64,000 nt of DNA from contig JAFGBS010000009.1 of assembly GCA_016933055.1 (NCBI GenBank), positions 633,590-697,589 on the forward strand, in the 5' to 3' direction. A program made the translations under genes and the position numbers. This document shows, in pieces, positions 17,321 to 25,574 of the stretch (the first letter of the stretch is position 1; every line of letters begins with the position of its first letter). The stretch comes from Promethearchaeota archaeon (GTDB lineage: Archaea > Asgardarchaeota > Lokiarchaeia > Sigyniarchaeales > Promethearchaeaceae). The notes beneath the pieces are model-generated. The model was given only the letters and a program-made list of their open reading frames with translations, ran no database searches and was not told the origin of the DNA.

Positions 17321-17770
17321 AAGACAATAATTGAAAAGAGTGGATTCAAAAATCAACAACAAACTAAAGGATATCCCATTGAATACTCATCATATGGAGT
17401 AGTTCATCTAGCATTTGATCCTGATTTTAAAAGATACAGGACATATTCTCACTACGTAGATGAGATCGCATCAGATTATATGGTTCCTTATTCTGCGATT
17501 GATTATGATATATATAGATACAAGCCAACAGAACGCGAAGTAAAAAGTGATCTTCAATATTATAATAAAGACAGCTATAGTGATGTTGGTTATGCACACG
17601 ATATTTTAGCTTACGCTATGGTCACACACAACCCTGATCCCAGTGATCATGATTGGAAATTCTGGGATTATTCAGGATTTGTACAGGAAGTTGTATCAGA
17701 GCTTACATATTCTGAGATAGAAAACTATTGGTATAAAGACACTAGCGGATCACCGAGTAAGTGTACCTAA
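17321..17770 (+). pseudogene. Start-less open frame, possible gene remnant
   Basis: The frame is open from the stop at 17318-17320 to 17770 and encodes protein-like sequence throughout (GVVHLAFDPDF, HYVDEIASDYM, WKFWDYSGFVQEV). The first usual start is ATG 17480, which would cut this continuous sequence in the middle. In another frame a TTG at 17331 begins a 22-residue stretch that runs into a stop. A frameshift or loss of the 5' end would explain this. The product is rich in Tyr and Asp with one C-terminal Cys. I recognise no family. Bases 17771-17944 after it hold nothing I can identify. Confidence 0.45.
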
Positions 17771-17944
17771 ATACCTTTAATCATCCTATTGCTTACTCAC
17801 GGATATTCCTATGTTTGTTCCCTTTTTCGCGTAGTGTAGGTATAGTATACGTTCTTATAATTAACGCATTTTAAGAAAAAATTAAAAGATATAGAGGTGC
17901 CGGGATAGATGTTAAATATCAAAAAAAATGATTATTGCTTTTTA

Positions 17945-18754
17945 TTAAACTGGGATATCACGTTTCATGAAGTAAATGATAGCACATACGCTCATAACGA
18001 CCGACCATCCCACCAAGATCAGTATATCTCTTACCACATTAGTCATGAGTTCGTCAATCAGTATTACTCTTGTATTGAAATACTGAAATATGCTAATATA
18101 TTCGATATTATCAATTGGAATGCTTCCACTAAATGCAGGTATAAACCAAAGCACCATGATCACCGCAAATCCAATAGCAGTAGCTGATCTTCTTCTAAAA
18201 ACGGTCGAAATCAATAACACTGTACTTTCTATAGCCCATAGTAATATAGTCAACCATAAATAACTCAGTAGAATCCCTCCAAAATTAACATTTGTGTTAA
18301 GAATTTTAGTGTTAAATCCTATTGCTGCTAAACTTAGTCCCAATGGGATTGTTACTGCCACAAATATCGTGATAATATGGTGTAGCTGCTTACTTAATAC
18401 ATATTCCCAGCGTTTTATAGGTTTGCTTAGTACTAAATCAATAGTCTTATTTTCCATCTCCCCTGGTATATCTTGTGCTACTTTGAGGATTAAATATAAA
18501 CCGAACCACATCCACGCAAACTCTAAAGTATACATGTTGAAATATCCCGAGAAAGTTCCTAAATCCACTTGCCCCCCCAGTAATCCCAATAATTCGGGAG
18601 GAAGTGATTCAATGATTTCATTATAATGTTCAAAAATTGCAGGATCATACATAGCAACTAACACCAAGAATAGAAGCCCTATTACTCCTCCAAAAATCAA
18701 CATGGACTTCCATCCTTTTTTAATCTCAAACTTGAGAGCATCAAATAATTCCAT
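17945..18754 (-). CDS. ABC-2 type transporter permease
   Basis: This 269-residue membrane protein has about six transmembrane helices. It starts with a cytoplasmic amphipathic segment (MELFDALKFEIKKGWK) and keeps the ABC-2 permease pattern. The loop DIPGEMENKTIDLVLSKPIKRWEYVLSK is the characteristic segment of PF12679-type exporters. ATG 18754 lies one base after the ATPase stop and has GGAG upstream, so it is preferred to the longer reading from 18793 inside the ATPase gene. It pairs with the upstream ATPase as an exporter, possibly of a drug, lipid or peptide, and is controlled by the divergent GbsR-like regulators. Confidence 0.87.
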   Translation of the reverse strand: MELFDALKFEIKKGWKSMLIFGGVIGLLFLVLVAMYDPAIFEHYNEIIESLPPELLGLLGGQVDLGTFSGYFNMYTLEFAWMWFGLYLILKVAQDIPGEMENKTIDLVLSKPIKRWEYVLSKQLHHIITIFVAVTIPLGLSLAAIGFNTKILNTNVNFGGILLSYLWLTILLWAIESTVLLISTVFRRRSATAIGFAVIMVLWFIPAFSGSIPIDNIEYISIFQYFNTRVILIDELMTNVVRDILILVGWSVVMSVCAIIYFMKRDIPV

Positions 18755-18755
18755 T

Positions 18756-19703
18756 TTATTTCTTCTTCTCCTTTTGGTCTTTTTCCGATTCATAATACTG
18801 AAAGAATATATCCTCTAATGCTGGGCTCGTAATTTGCAAATCTTGTATTTGCGATTTTATCCGATTGAATTGTTCTATTAATAGTGGTAATTCTGTAGTT
18901 GGGCATAGAAATATTAAACGTGAATTATCTATCTGCTGATTTTGAATAATATCAGTGGGTAGCAAATTCGTGATATTTTTAGCATCCTCATTGGATTTGG
19001 TAAAAATTTCTACCCGTTTCAAAGCCATCTTTTTCAGACTTGCGATTGAGGATACTTCAACGAGAGTTCCCTTGCGAATAATTCCCACTCTATCCGCTAC
19101 TTTTTCCACTTCTGGGAGCAAATGGGACGATAAAAATACTGTAGCATCGGCTTGTTTTTTTCTTTCTTTCAAGATTTTATAAAATTCATTCTGCATTAAG
19201 GGATCTAACCCTGAAGTAGGTTCATCTAAAATGTATAGATTGACCTCTGGAGCCAAAACGAGTATATTTCCTATTTTTTGTTTATTTCCCTTACTTAACT
19301 CTCTAACTTTCTTATCCATATCAAGGTGCATTCTAGATGCAAGTTCCTCAACGATAGCCCAATCCACTTCCACATCATATAACGATAATAAAAATTTCAG
19401 ATTTTGCCGTGAAGTCATATTTGTATATAAACCTAATTCTCCGGGCAAATAAGCTATCTTTTTTCTGATTTCAACGGAATTTTTTCTATCCCCTGTATCT
19501 ATTCCGAAAATGGAGGATTTACCTGAAGTTTTATTCAGTAATCCAAGTAGAGTTCGTATAGTAGTAGTTTTTCCTGCACCATTAGGACCTAAAAATCCGA
19601 AAATCTCCCCCTCTTGTACTTCAAGATTTAAGTTTTCTATCCCACGGTGTTTTCCATAAAATTTCGTTAAATTTTTGGTTTTAATTATACTAATTTTTAT
19701 CAC
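18756..19703 (-). CDS. ABC transporter ATP-binding protein
   Basis: This 315-residue ATPase contains Walker A GPNGAGKTTTIR, Q-loop YLPGELGLY, a degenerate signature RELSKGNKQKI, Walker B LYILDEPTSGLDP and the H-loop SSHLLPEV. A C-terminal extension of about 90 residues (VEIFTKSNEDAKN onward) is the usual accessory domain of ABC-2 export ATPases (CcmA/NatA type). The start is a GTG at 19703; no ATG is near. Together with the downstream permease it forms a two-gene exporter operon. A 19-bp operator copy covers the region just upstream of its start. Confidence 0.9.
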   Translation of the reverse strand: MIKISIIKTKNLTKFYGKHRGIENLNLEVQEGEIFGFLGPNGAGKTTTIRTLLGLLNKTSGKSSIFGIDTGDRKNSVEIRKKIAYLPGELGLYTNMTSRQNLKFLLSLYDVEVDWAIVEELASRMHLDMDKKVRELSKGNKQKIGNILVLAPEVNLYILDEPTSGLDPLMQNEFYKILKERKKQADATVFLSSHLLPEVEKVADRVGIIRKGTLVEVSSIASLKKMALKRVEIFTKSNEDAKNITNLLPTDIIQNQQIDNSRLIFLCPTTELPLLIEQFNRIKSQIQDLQITSPALEDIFFQYYESEKDQKEKKK

Positions 19704-19713
19704 CTACTATCAT

Positions 19714-19804
19714 AAGTTTAATTTTCGTGAAAGTTAAAATTACTTATGATCCATTATTCCAATCGAATATTTAAGTGTTTGCAAATTTCATGAAAATTAA
19801 ACTT
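19714..19804. promoter_or_regulatory. Two inverted 19-bp operator copies between ABC exporter and regulators
   Basis: TTTCAYGAAAATTAAACTT occurs twice in the 133-base divergent spacer: on the plus strand at 19786-19804 (Y=T) and on the minus strand at 19714-19732 (Y=C), identical at 18 of 19 positions. Each holds a TTTCA-YGAAA half-palindrome. The first lies just before the ATPase start, and the second abuts a TTAAATTT about 30 bases before the regulator start. An outer TCATAAGT/ACTTATGA pair (19710-19717 and 19742-19749) brackets the first copy. Confidence 0.7.
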
Positions 19805-19836
19805 AAATTTGACTTTTTCCTTATAATATAACAAGA

Positions 19837-20358
19837 ATGAATGAAGAAGCACGGGATACTTTTGAAGAGATACAGAGGGAATTAGTGGAAATAATCGCTG
19901 AAATGGGATATCAGAAAGGTCGAAGTAACAAATTCTCCATAATTGTAGCTTATGTATACATTTTGGGGGATGTTACGCAAAAGATTCTCCAAGATCGAAC
20001 AAAATTTTCCTTATCTACAGTTTCAAACGCGTTAAATACGCTGGAAGAAAACGACACCGTGTATAAAAAATATAATCAAGATGATCATCAATATCATTAT
20101 TTCCTAAATGGAACGCTTTCTGATATTTTAGGTAGAAATATGGGAGATTTTCAAACGTATTTTTCACAACTGTCCAAGAAAATTCAAGAAGTAGGAGAAA
20201 TCCTAAAAGATACCAGGTTATATGATAAAAAGGGATATGATAATATCAAAGAATTTGTCGAAAAAATGGCAATACTCATTCCTGCATTTCAAAATTTGAT
20301 GATTAAATATCAACTTTCAACACAACAACACAGAAAAGAGGAGGGTAGTCCTAAATGA
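19837..20358 (+). CDS. GbsR/MarR-like winged-helix regulator 1
   Basis: This 173-residue regulator resembles the GbsR branch of MarR-like proteins. The winged helix spans residues about 25-85, with FSLSTVSNALNTLEEND as the recognition region and a wing KYNQDDHQYHYFL. A C-terminal helical dimerisation part follows. It starts 133 bases from the divergent ABC exporter, and its ATG is about 30 bases after a TTAAATTT, so the message may be leaderless. Its stop overlaps the next regulator by ATGA. It probably represses the exporter and itself through the paired 19-bp sites; the inducing compound is unknown. Confidence 0.82.
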   Translation: MNEEARDTFEEIQRELVEIIAEMGYQKGRSNKFSIIVAYVYILGDVTQKILQDRTKFSLSTVSNALNTLEENDTVYKKYNQDDHQYHYFLNGTLSDILGRNMGDFQTYFSQLSKKIQEVGEILKDTRLYDKKGYDNIKEFVEKMAILIPAFQNLMIKYQLSTQQHRKEEGSPK

Positions 20359-20909
20359 ACGAAAAAAACCATATAAAACAAATATCTTTTGATCCCGAAA
20401 TTTTGGAGATTGAAGAAGACCTTGTAAATTTCCTTGTGGACGGAATGATCAAATATAGTGGACGGGATCCTATTCTCTCTCGAACCATGACGTATTTTTT
20501 TACCAGAAAAAACTTAACTCAAAAAGAATTACAAAAATTGACGAGTTACTCAGCAGGCACGATTTCAAAGACTACTAGGCAATTACTTGATCTGAACCTA
20601 ATAGAAAAGAGTTTCATACCGGGAACACATAAACATCTTTATAGAATGGAAGAGTTACCATATGCTAAACCCTCGTATTTGATGAATGTAGAAAATCTAT
20701 TAGGAGGAATTTCCGTTAAACTCGAAAACTTAAAAGGAAAATTAAAGGGAATAAAAACATATCAAGATGAACTTGATGGATTTGAAAAGGTAGAATTAAT
20801 TTTGAACCAACTCTTAACAATTATAAAAAGCGTTCCTCAATTTGTTGAGATTTTGAACACAGAACTGAAGGGGTATCTACAAAAATATCCGCAATTCACT
20901 TCGTTTTAA
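20355..20909 (+). CDS. GbsR/MarR-like winged-helix regulator 2
   Basis: This 184-residue regulator is built like its upstream neighbour: a helix-turn-helix at residues about 52-80 (LTQKELQKLTSYSAGTISK) and a wing (FIPGTHKHLYRM), then a helical C-terminal domain with VENLLGGISVKLENLKG. It begins at the ATG of an ATGA overlap, and GAGGAGGGT lies just upstream within the first gene. The pairing suggests a heterodimer or two stacked dimers acting on the two operator copies upstream. Divergence between the two proteins argues for an old duplication. Confidence 0.82.
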   Translation: MNEKNHIKQISFDPEILEIEEDLVNFLVDGMIKYSGRDPILSRTMTYFFTRKNLTQKELQKLTSYSAGTISKTTRQLLDLNLIEKSFIPGTHKHLYRMEELPYAKPSYLMNVENLLGGISVKLENLKGKLKGIKTYQDELDGFEKVELILNQLLTIIKSVPQFVEILNTELKGYLQKYPQFTSF

Positions 20910-20954
20910 ATGATATTTCATCTCCCTTATAATCCCTAATAACACCACCTAGCT

Positions 20955-20964
20955 CTTATAAATA
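20955..20964 (+). promoter_or_regulatory. TATA box of the 20984 gene
   Basis: CTTATAAATA is centred about 25 bases before ATG 20984, so transcription should start at or near the start codon. No ribosome binding site is present in between, in keeping with a leaderless message. Confidence 0.5.
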
Positions 20965-20983
20965 TCGAAGGATTATACTCATT

Positions 20984-21502
20984 ATGCAAAAAAGAGTAAG
21001 AGTTTCCTTATTTGTAATTCTAATATTCTTAATTTTAGCGGTTTCCTCATTTGGCGGTACATTATGGTTTTCTTATAAAAATGTAAGATATCAAATAGGG
21101 GAATCTACGGTCTCTGGGTATATTACAAAAATTAACTTATTACCTCCTACTTATGAAGGTCATATTCTTGTTGACACCCCATTGGAGATCGATAATGATG
21201 GATTATATAATATCAATGATCTACAGATTGCAATACAAGTATATGGACAAAATTTTTCAACAAGTATCCTGAATGAAGAATTATTAGGAGAAGGGGTAAA
21301 TCCGATTGGTAACATCCAACATGGAACCTCTTGGTCTGGAGTATTACAGTTGAATATGACTGAATGGATTGCACTATTAGCAGTTTACAATGGCGAAATG
21401 AGAATTGAAGTTCAAATATCATTCCATTTGGATTTTTTTATTTATCAACAACAATTGAATTTCAATCAAACTCAGGTCGAACCCTGGAACTCACCTTTTT
21501 AA
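20984..21502 (+). CDS. Membrane-anchored extracellular protein, unknown
   Basis: This 172-residue protein has a single N-terminal transmembrane or signal-anchor helix (residues about 7-27, SLFVILIFLILAVSSFGG) preceded by basic residues. The rest should lie outside the cell. That part is beta-rich, with a repeated hydrophobic/polar pattern and asparagine-rich loops (PLEIDNDGLYNINDLQIAIQ; WSGVLQLNMTEW), resembling LEA14/WHy-like beta-sandwich domains, although I cannot confirm this. It has no cysteines. It follows the regulator pair but has its own promoter. The function is unknown. Confidence 0.72.
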   Translation: MQKRVRVSLFVILIFLILAVSSFGGTLWFSYKNVRYQIGESTVSGYITKINLLPPTYEGHILVDTPLEIDNDGLYNINDLQIAIQVYGQNFSTSILNEELLGEGVNPIGNIQHGTSWSGVLQLNMTEWIALLAVYNGEMRIEVQISFHLDFFIYQQQLNFNQTQVEPWNSPF

Positions 21503-21564
21503 TAGAGATTAAAAAAATAATAAACACCAAAGAATATTAGAAAAAATTGAGATTGTTGAGAAAC

Positions 21565-22743
21565 ATGGTAAAAAATGTGGTTATTGTGGGTTCGGGTGCT
21601 ATGGGGGGTGGAATTGCTCAAATATCTCTAATGGCTCAGTATAATATTACACTCGTTGACATTTGTGATGAATTTATCAGCCGTGGAATCAAGAATATAA
21701 AATTTGGATTAGAAAAACTGGAGTTGAAAAAAAAATTAAAAGATATAACCGCATCTCAATTGCTATCCTCAATTAAATCCTCAACTAGATTATCAGAAGC
21801 TGTAAAAAATGCGGATTTAATGTTAGAAGCGGTCACTGAAGATTTAGCGATTAAAAAAGAAGTCTTTAGAATAGCTGGGGAAAATGCTCCATCTCACTGT
21901 ATTTTTGCATCTAATACTTCCTCCATGAGTATACATGAATTAGGAATGGCTTCACAACGTTCTGAAAAAGTATGCGGAATCCACTTTTTTAATCCTGCAC
22001 CACTTATGAGGTTGGTTGAGGTAATAAAAGCAGAAAATACCTCTATAGATACATGCCAAATTGCCATAAACTGGGCTAAATCCCTTCCTTGTTTGAGAGG
22101 TAAACGATATGTACCTCTTGTTCTAAAAGATAGTCCTGGCTTTATTGCAAATCGAATTCAGGCTCCAGTGTCTATTGCAATATCGTGGGCGTTAGATTAT
22201 GCAGTCGATCATAACATTCCGATAGAGCATGTGGATAATGATTTATTTGTTCCCGTAGTCCCAATGTCTCCATTAGTGCTTCTTGATTTTGTTGGGTTAG
22301 ATATATCATATTCTACCTCAAAATATTTTGAATCTAAACTCCATCCAGATTTCAAACCGGGCAAACTTATTTCAGAAAAGATTGAAAAAGGGGAATTGGG
22401 TATGAAAACGGGGAAGGGTTTGTATCAGTGGAAAGGTAAGATTCCACCCGAGATAGATAGAAGCAAAAAAGCAGATTTACTTAATTTGGATCTGGTCTTA
22501 GCTATTCAAGCCAATGAGGGATGTCGTTTACTGGAGGAAGGTGTTGTGAAGGACTGGTCAACAATTGATAAAACTATGAGGGCTGGGTTTAACTCACTCG
22601 GTCCGATGACAATTTTGGCAGATGGGAATACAGATAAATGGATGGATTTACTAGAACAATTTTCGGATAAATCTGGCAAGGAATATCTTCGTCCTTGTGA
22701 GATGATGAAATCGGGTAAGTACATGGGTCTGCAATTTTCCTAA
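21565..22743 (+). CDS. 3-hydroxyacyl-CoA dehydrogenase
   Basis: This NAD-dependent enzyme of beta-oxidation (or its reverse) interconverts 3-hydroxyacyl-CoA and 3-oxoacyl-CoA. The 392 residues carry the Rossmann loop VVIVGSGAMGGGIAQ, the catalytic Ser/His/Glu/Asn framework (SNTSSMSI, CGIHFFNPAPLMRLVE with His and Glu) and DSPGFIANRIQ. Two C-terminal 3HCDH helical domains follow, so it is the longer two-domain form without an enoyl-CoA hydratase part. ATG 21565 is preferred to TTG 21547 because MVKNVVIVGSG starts the Rossmann fold as in relatives. It stands alone here; partner thiolase or hydratase genes are not in the window. Confidence 0.9.
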   Translation: MVKNVVIVGSGAMGGGIAQISLMAQYNITLVDICDEFISRGIKNIKFGLEKLELKKKLKDITASQLLSSIKSSTRLSEAVKNADLMLEAVTEDLAIKKEVFRIAGENAPSHCIFASNTSSMSIHELGMASQRSEKVCGIHFFNPAPLMRLVEVIKAENTSIDTCQIAINWAKSLPCLRGKRYVPLVLKDSPGFIANRIQAPVSIAISWALDYAVDHNIPIEHVDNDLFVPVVPMSPLVLLDFVGLDISYSTSKYFESKLHPDFKPGKLISEKIEKGELGMKTGKGLYQWKGKIPPEIDRSKKADLLNLDLVLAIQANEGCRLLEEGVVKDWSTIDKTMRAGFNSLGPMTILADGNTDKWMDLLEQFSDKSGKEYLRPCEMMKSGKYMGLQFS

Positions 22744-22840
22744 TACTTTTTATCAAAATTAGGCATGGATACTCTTAGAACAAGAATATCTGCATATTCT
22801 AAGCATATTAATAGTTTCATAAACCAATTAAGTTACCAAC

Positions 22841-24640
22841 ATGAATAGGATTGTTGGGAGCGTTCATGAAGGATCCACTTTGGGCGAGAAAAAACTATAT
22901 CGTTATCTCAATATTTATCTAAAAAATTCTCAAGAAATGGACGGTATTCGCTGCTATTATGATCAAACCATGAGAATAGAGATTCGTCCGGATTTTACAC
23001 TTATAACCAGATACTTCGGTATAATAATTATTGAAGTGAAAGATTATTCTGATGAATCTCTAGCTTACGTATATCCGGATGATAAATGGGTGGTATTAAA
23101 TATAGGATTAGTTCCCAATCCCTATCAGCAGTTGCATAAATACAAAAATCAATGTCAGAATATTATCGATATAAAAGGATATAGAACGCTCCAAGTTCCG
23201 ATTATCCAGATTTTGGCATTACCATTTTTATCTAAAAGTAGCGATGTGGCTTATAAGATTCAAAATAAACCCCAAAAAAAAATAAAGGTCATGTTTCAAG
23301 AAGATCTTGATACATTTTCCAAGTTTGAAGCTAAATTAAATTCATTTCTTGAGAAAAATTCCGATTTAACAGGTCACCAGATGGATCATATAAATGCTGA
23401 ATTATTTCCCTCACACAAACTCCCAACCTATTCACAAGAGCGGATTTTTAATGTGCATCCGGAATATCAGAAAATAAAACTCCTAGATAATAAGCAAAAA
23501 AGTTACGCATGTGCTCTAAAAGAAGGTCATAGATTGGTTTTTGGCTGTGCAGGTAGTGGAAAAACCGTTGTACTCATTGCAAGAGCCCGCTATCTTGCTC
23601 AAAATAATCCAAACAGCAAGATTCTTGTTCTATGTTATAATCGATTACTTTCCCAGATGATAAAAAATTATATTTTACCCAATGAATTCACAGCTCAAAT
23701 AGAGGTGAAAACTTTCCATGCTTGGGCAAAACACTTAATATATAATATCGATTTTCGCTTTCAGAGTGTTTATGAGATGAGGAAAAAAGAATCCGAATTA
23801 AAAGTATTTAAGAACGGCCTAAGCTTGTTTTTTATGAAAGATGTCCCTCAAATTTTGGAACAAGCGATAGAGTATCAAAAAACTATAGTGAAAAATCCTG
23901 AATCTATAATGTATGATGCTATTTTGATCGATGAAGCTCAAGATTTTGATGAATCTTGGTTTCCTTCAATACTTAAAGTGTTAAAAGATGGTGAAAATGG
24001 TTCGTTATTGATTGCATGCGATGGAATGCAAGGAATTTATGCACGTAAACGATTCACATGGAGTTCTGTAGGAATCCAAGCTAGGGGGAGAAGACATAGT
24101 TTCACCAAATCCTACAGAACTTCGAAAAATGTTGGCTTCTGCGCCCAATCAATCATTACAGACGAAATGAAACATCTTGCTACTAATGAGGATGAATTTA
24201 CTCTTCCAGATGAATACAATGGCTTACCGGGAGAAATATCACTTCGTATCCATAGAAGTCGTGAGGAGGAGTATGAAGAAATATGTAAAATCCTGAAACA
24301 AATAAGGCAAACTTCCGTACTGATAATATTTCGAAAAAATATATGGAACATGGAAAATCATCCGTTTTTGAAATTGATGGAGGAATCTGGGTTAAGGAAC
24401 CAACTTCATAAAACTTGGACTTCAAACCGTGATGGAATTGTGTTAAGTACAATGCATAGTGCAAAAGGTCTTGAAGCGGATCTGGTAATTATTCCGGAGC
24501 TAGATATGTATACAAAAAAGACAGAAGATCGACAATTACTTTACGTAGGAATGATGCGTACCATAAACAAGTTGGTTTTATCGAGTATTGCTCGAACGGA
24601 CCTAGTATCTGAAATTGAGAAATGTATCAAATCTACTTAG
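22841..24640 (+). CDS. NERD-domain superfamily 1 helicase (UvrD-like)
   Basis: This 599-residue protein has a nuclease-related NERD domain at residues about 10-130 (DQTMRIEIRPDFTLI, IIIIEVKDYS with the E-x-K nuclease-like core). A UvrD/Rep-type ATPase follows, with Walker A FGCAGSGKTVVLIARA, motif II LIDEAQDFDESW, motif III-like IACDGMQGIYA and the C-terminal STMHSAKGLEADLVIIPEL. The accessory 1B/2B domains are short. Such NERD-helicases occur in archaea and bacteria, sometimes near defence or plasmid genes; here no other defence gene is adjacent. It is probably a DNA repair or foreign-DNA helicase-nuclease; the role is inferred. Confidence 0.85.
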   Translation: MNRIVGSVHEGSTLGEKKLYRYLNIYLKNSQEMDGIRCYYDQTMRIEIRPDFTLITRYFGIIIIEVKDYSDESLAYVYPDDKWVVLNIGLVPNPYQQLHKYKNQCQNIIDIKGYRTLQVPIIQILALPFLSKSSDVAYKIQNKPQKKIKVMFQEDLDTFSKFEAKLNSFLEKNSDLTGHQMDHINAELFPSHKLPTYSQERIFNVHPEYQKIKLLDNKQKSYACALKEGHRLVFGCAGSGKTVVLIARARYLAQNNPNSKILVLCYNRLLSQMIKNYILPNEFTAQIEVKTFHAWAKHLIYNIDFRFQSVYEMRKKESELKVFKNGLSLFFMKDVPQILEQAIEYQKTIVKNPESIMYDAILIDEAQDFDESWFPSILKVLKDGENGSLLIACDGMQGIYARKRFTWSSVGIQARGRRHSFTKSYRTSKNVGFCAQSIITDEMKHLATNEDEFTLPDEYNGLPGEISLRIHRSREEEYEEICKILKQIRQTSVLIIFRKNIWNMENHPFLKLMEESGLRNQLHKTWTSNRDGIVLSTMHSAKGLEADLVIIPELDMYTKKTEDRQLLYVGMMRTINKLVLSSIARTDLVSEIEKCIKST

Positions 24641-24698
24641 AATTTTCTTCTTGTTCGAGTAAAGATCTTATAAGTGAACTCGTGGATTAACAAACAAA

Positions 24699-24707
24699 TT
24701 TATAAAC
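24699..24707 (+). promoter_or_regulatory. TATA box of the 24730 gene
   Basis: TTTATAAAC is centred 27 bases before ATG 24730, the spacing for transcription starting at the start codon. This supports ATG 24730 over the TTG at 24712. Confidence 0.5.
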
Positions 24708-24729
24708 CACTTTGAGACTTCTTATCGTT

Positions 24730-25440
24730 ATGGTCAATCCTCAATTTCTGTTTCCGATGATTTATGAATTTGTGATCTATTTTTTTACTCTTCTAATGGT
24801 AATAGTCATAGGAAGAAGATATAGAGAAAAAAGAAAACCAGTTGTTCGCTTTATGTTTTTCTTTGCGCTTATGATGAGTACGGGTATATTGATGGCCGCC
24901 TTTTCTCGAGTATTGAGGTATACTGCCCTATGGGAGGTTCGTCCTGGTGTTTTCATTGAATTCCTCACGTTTACGATTAGTTTTATTGCATTAGGTAATA
25001 TCTTCATGCTTGCATTTTGTTTAGAAGTGTTCTATAAGGGTCCTGGTAGCAGATGGGGAATATTTATAATGGCAATTTATTCTGTTGCAACAGCATGGTT
25101 TATTCTATTTGCAATTTACACGGGATTATTTGTTGTTGATCTCACAGAGCTTATTTGGGGGGTTGCCATAGTCCTTTCGCTATTTGTTTACGGCACAACG
25201 ATGATAGCAGCTTTAAGATTAGCGGTAAGGATGGATAAGGGTCCAGATAGAGTAAGTGCAGTGATGATTAGTATTAGTCCATTAAGTATTTTATGCGTGT
25301 TTGTAATGTTTTTCTTAGATCGCATATTCGGTGGTAACTTCACACCTTTCTATTACAGCGGATGGGTGTTTGTTATCATCTCGATGGTATTTTTATACAT
25401 TGGTGTAATTAGACCGAAATGGGCATTTAAGAAACAATAA
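24730..25440 (+). CDS. Seven-helix integral membrane protein, unknown
   Basis: This 236-residue protein has about seven predicted transmembrane helices: near FVIYFFTLLMVIVIG, FMFFFALMMSTGILMAAF, FTISFIALGNIFMLAF, FIMAIYSVATAWFILFA, LIWGVAIVLSLFVYG, MISISPLSILCVFVMFF and WVFVIISMVFLYIGV. Short charged loops (RRYREKRKPVVR) give a positive-inside pattern. The layout recalls the 7TM input modules of archaeal histidine kinases but without any signalling domain. No ligand-binding motif is evident. It is transcribed alone from its own promoter. The function is unknown. Confidence 0.72.
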   Translation: MVNPQFLFPMIYEFVIYFFTLLMVIVIGRRYREKRKPVVRFMFFFALMMSTGILMAAFSRVLRYTALWEVRPGVFIEFLTFTISFIALGNIFMLAFCLEVFYKGPGSRWGIFIMAIYSVATAWFILFAIYTGLFVVDLTELIWGVAIVLSLFVYGTTMIAALRLAVRMDKGPDRVSAVMISISPLSILCVFVMFFLDRIFGGNFTPFYYSGWVFVIISMVFLYIGVIRPKWAFKKQ

Positions 25441-25574
25441 TAAGATTTTTTTAATTATTATGGCATTCTCTTCTTAAATCTCCTTAGCTTTTGAGTTCTT
25501 GCTTCTATACATAACATTACAACTGGATAATTGAAATTTTCAAGCAATGGTATGAAATTAGAAGAAATAAAAAA

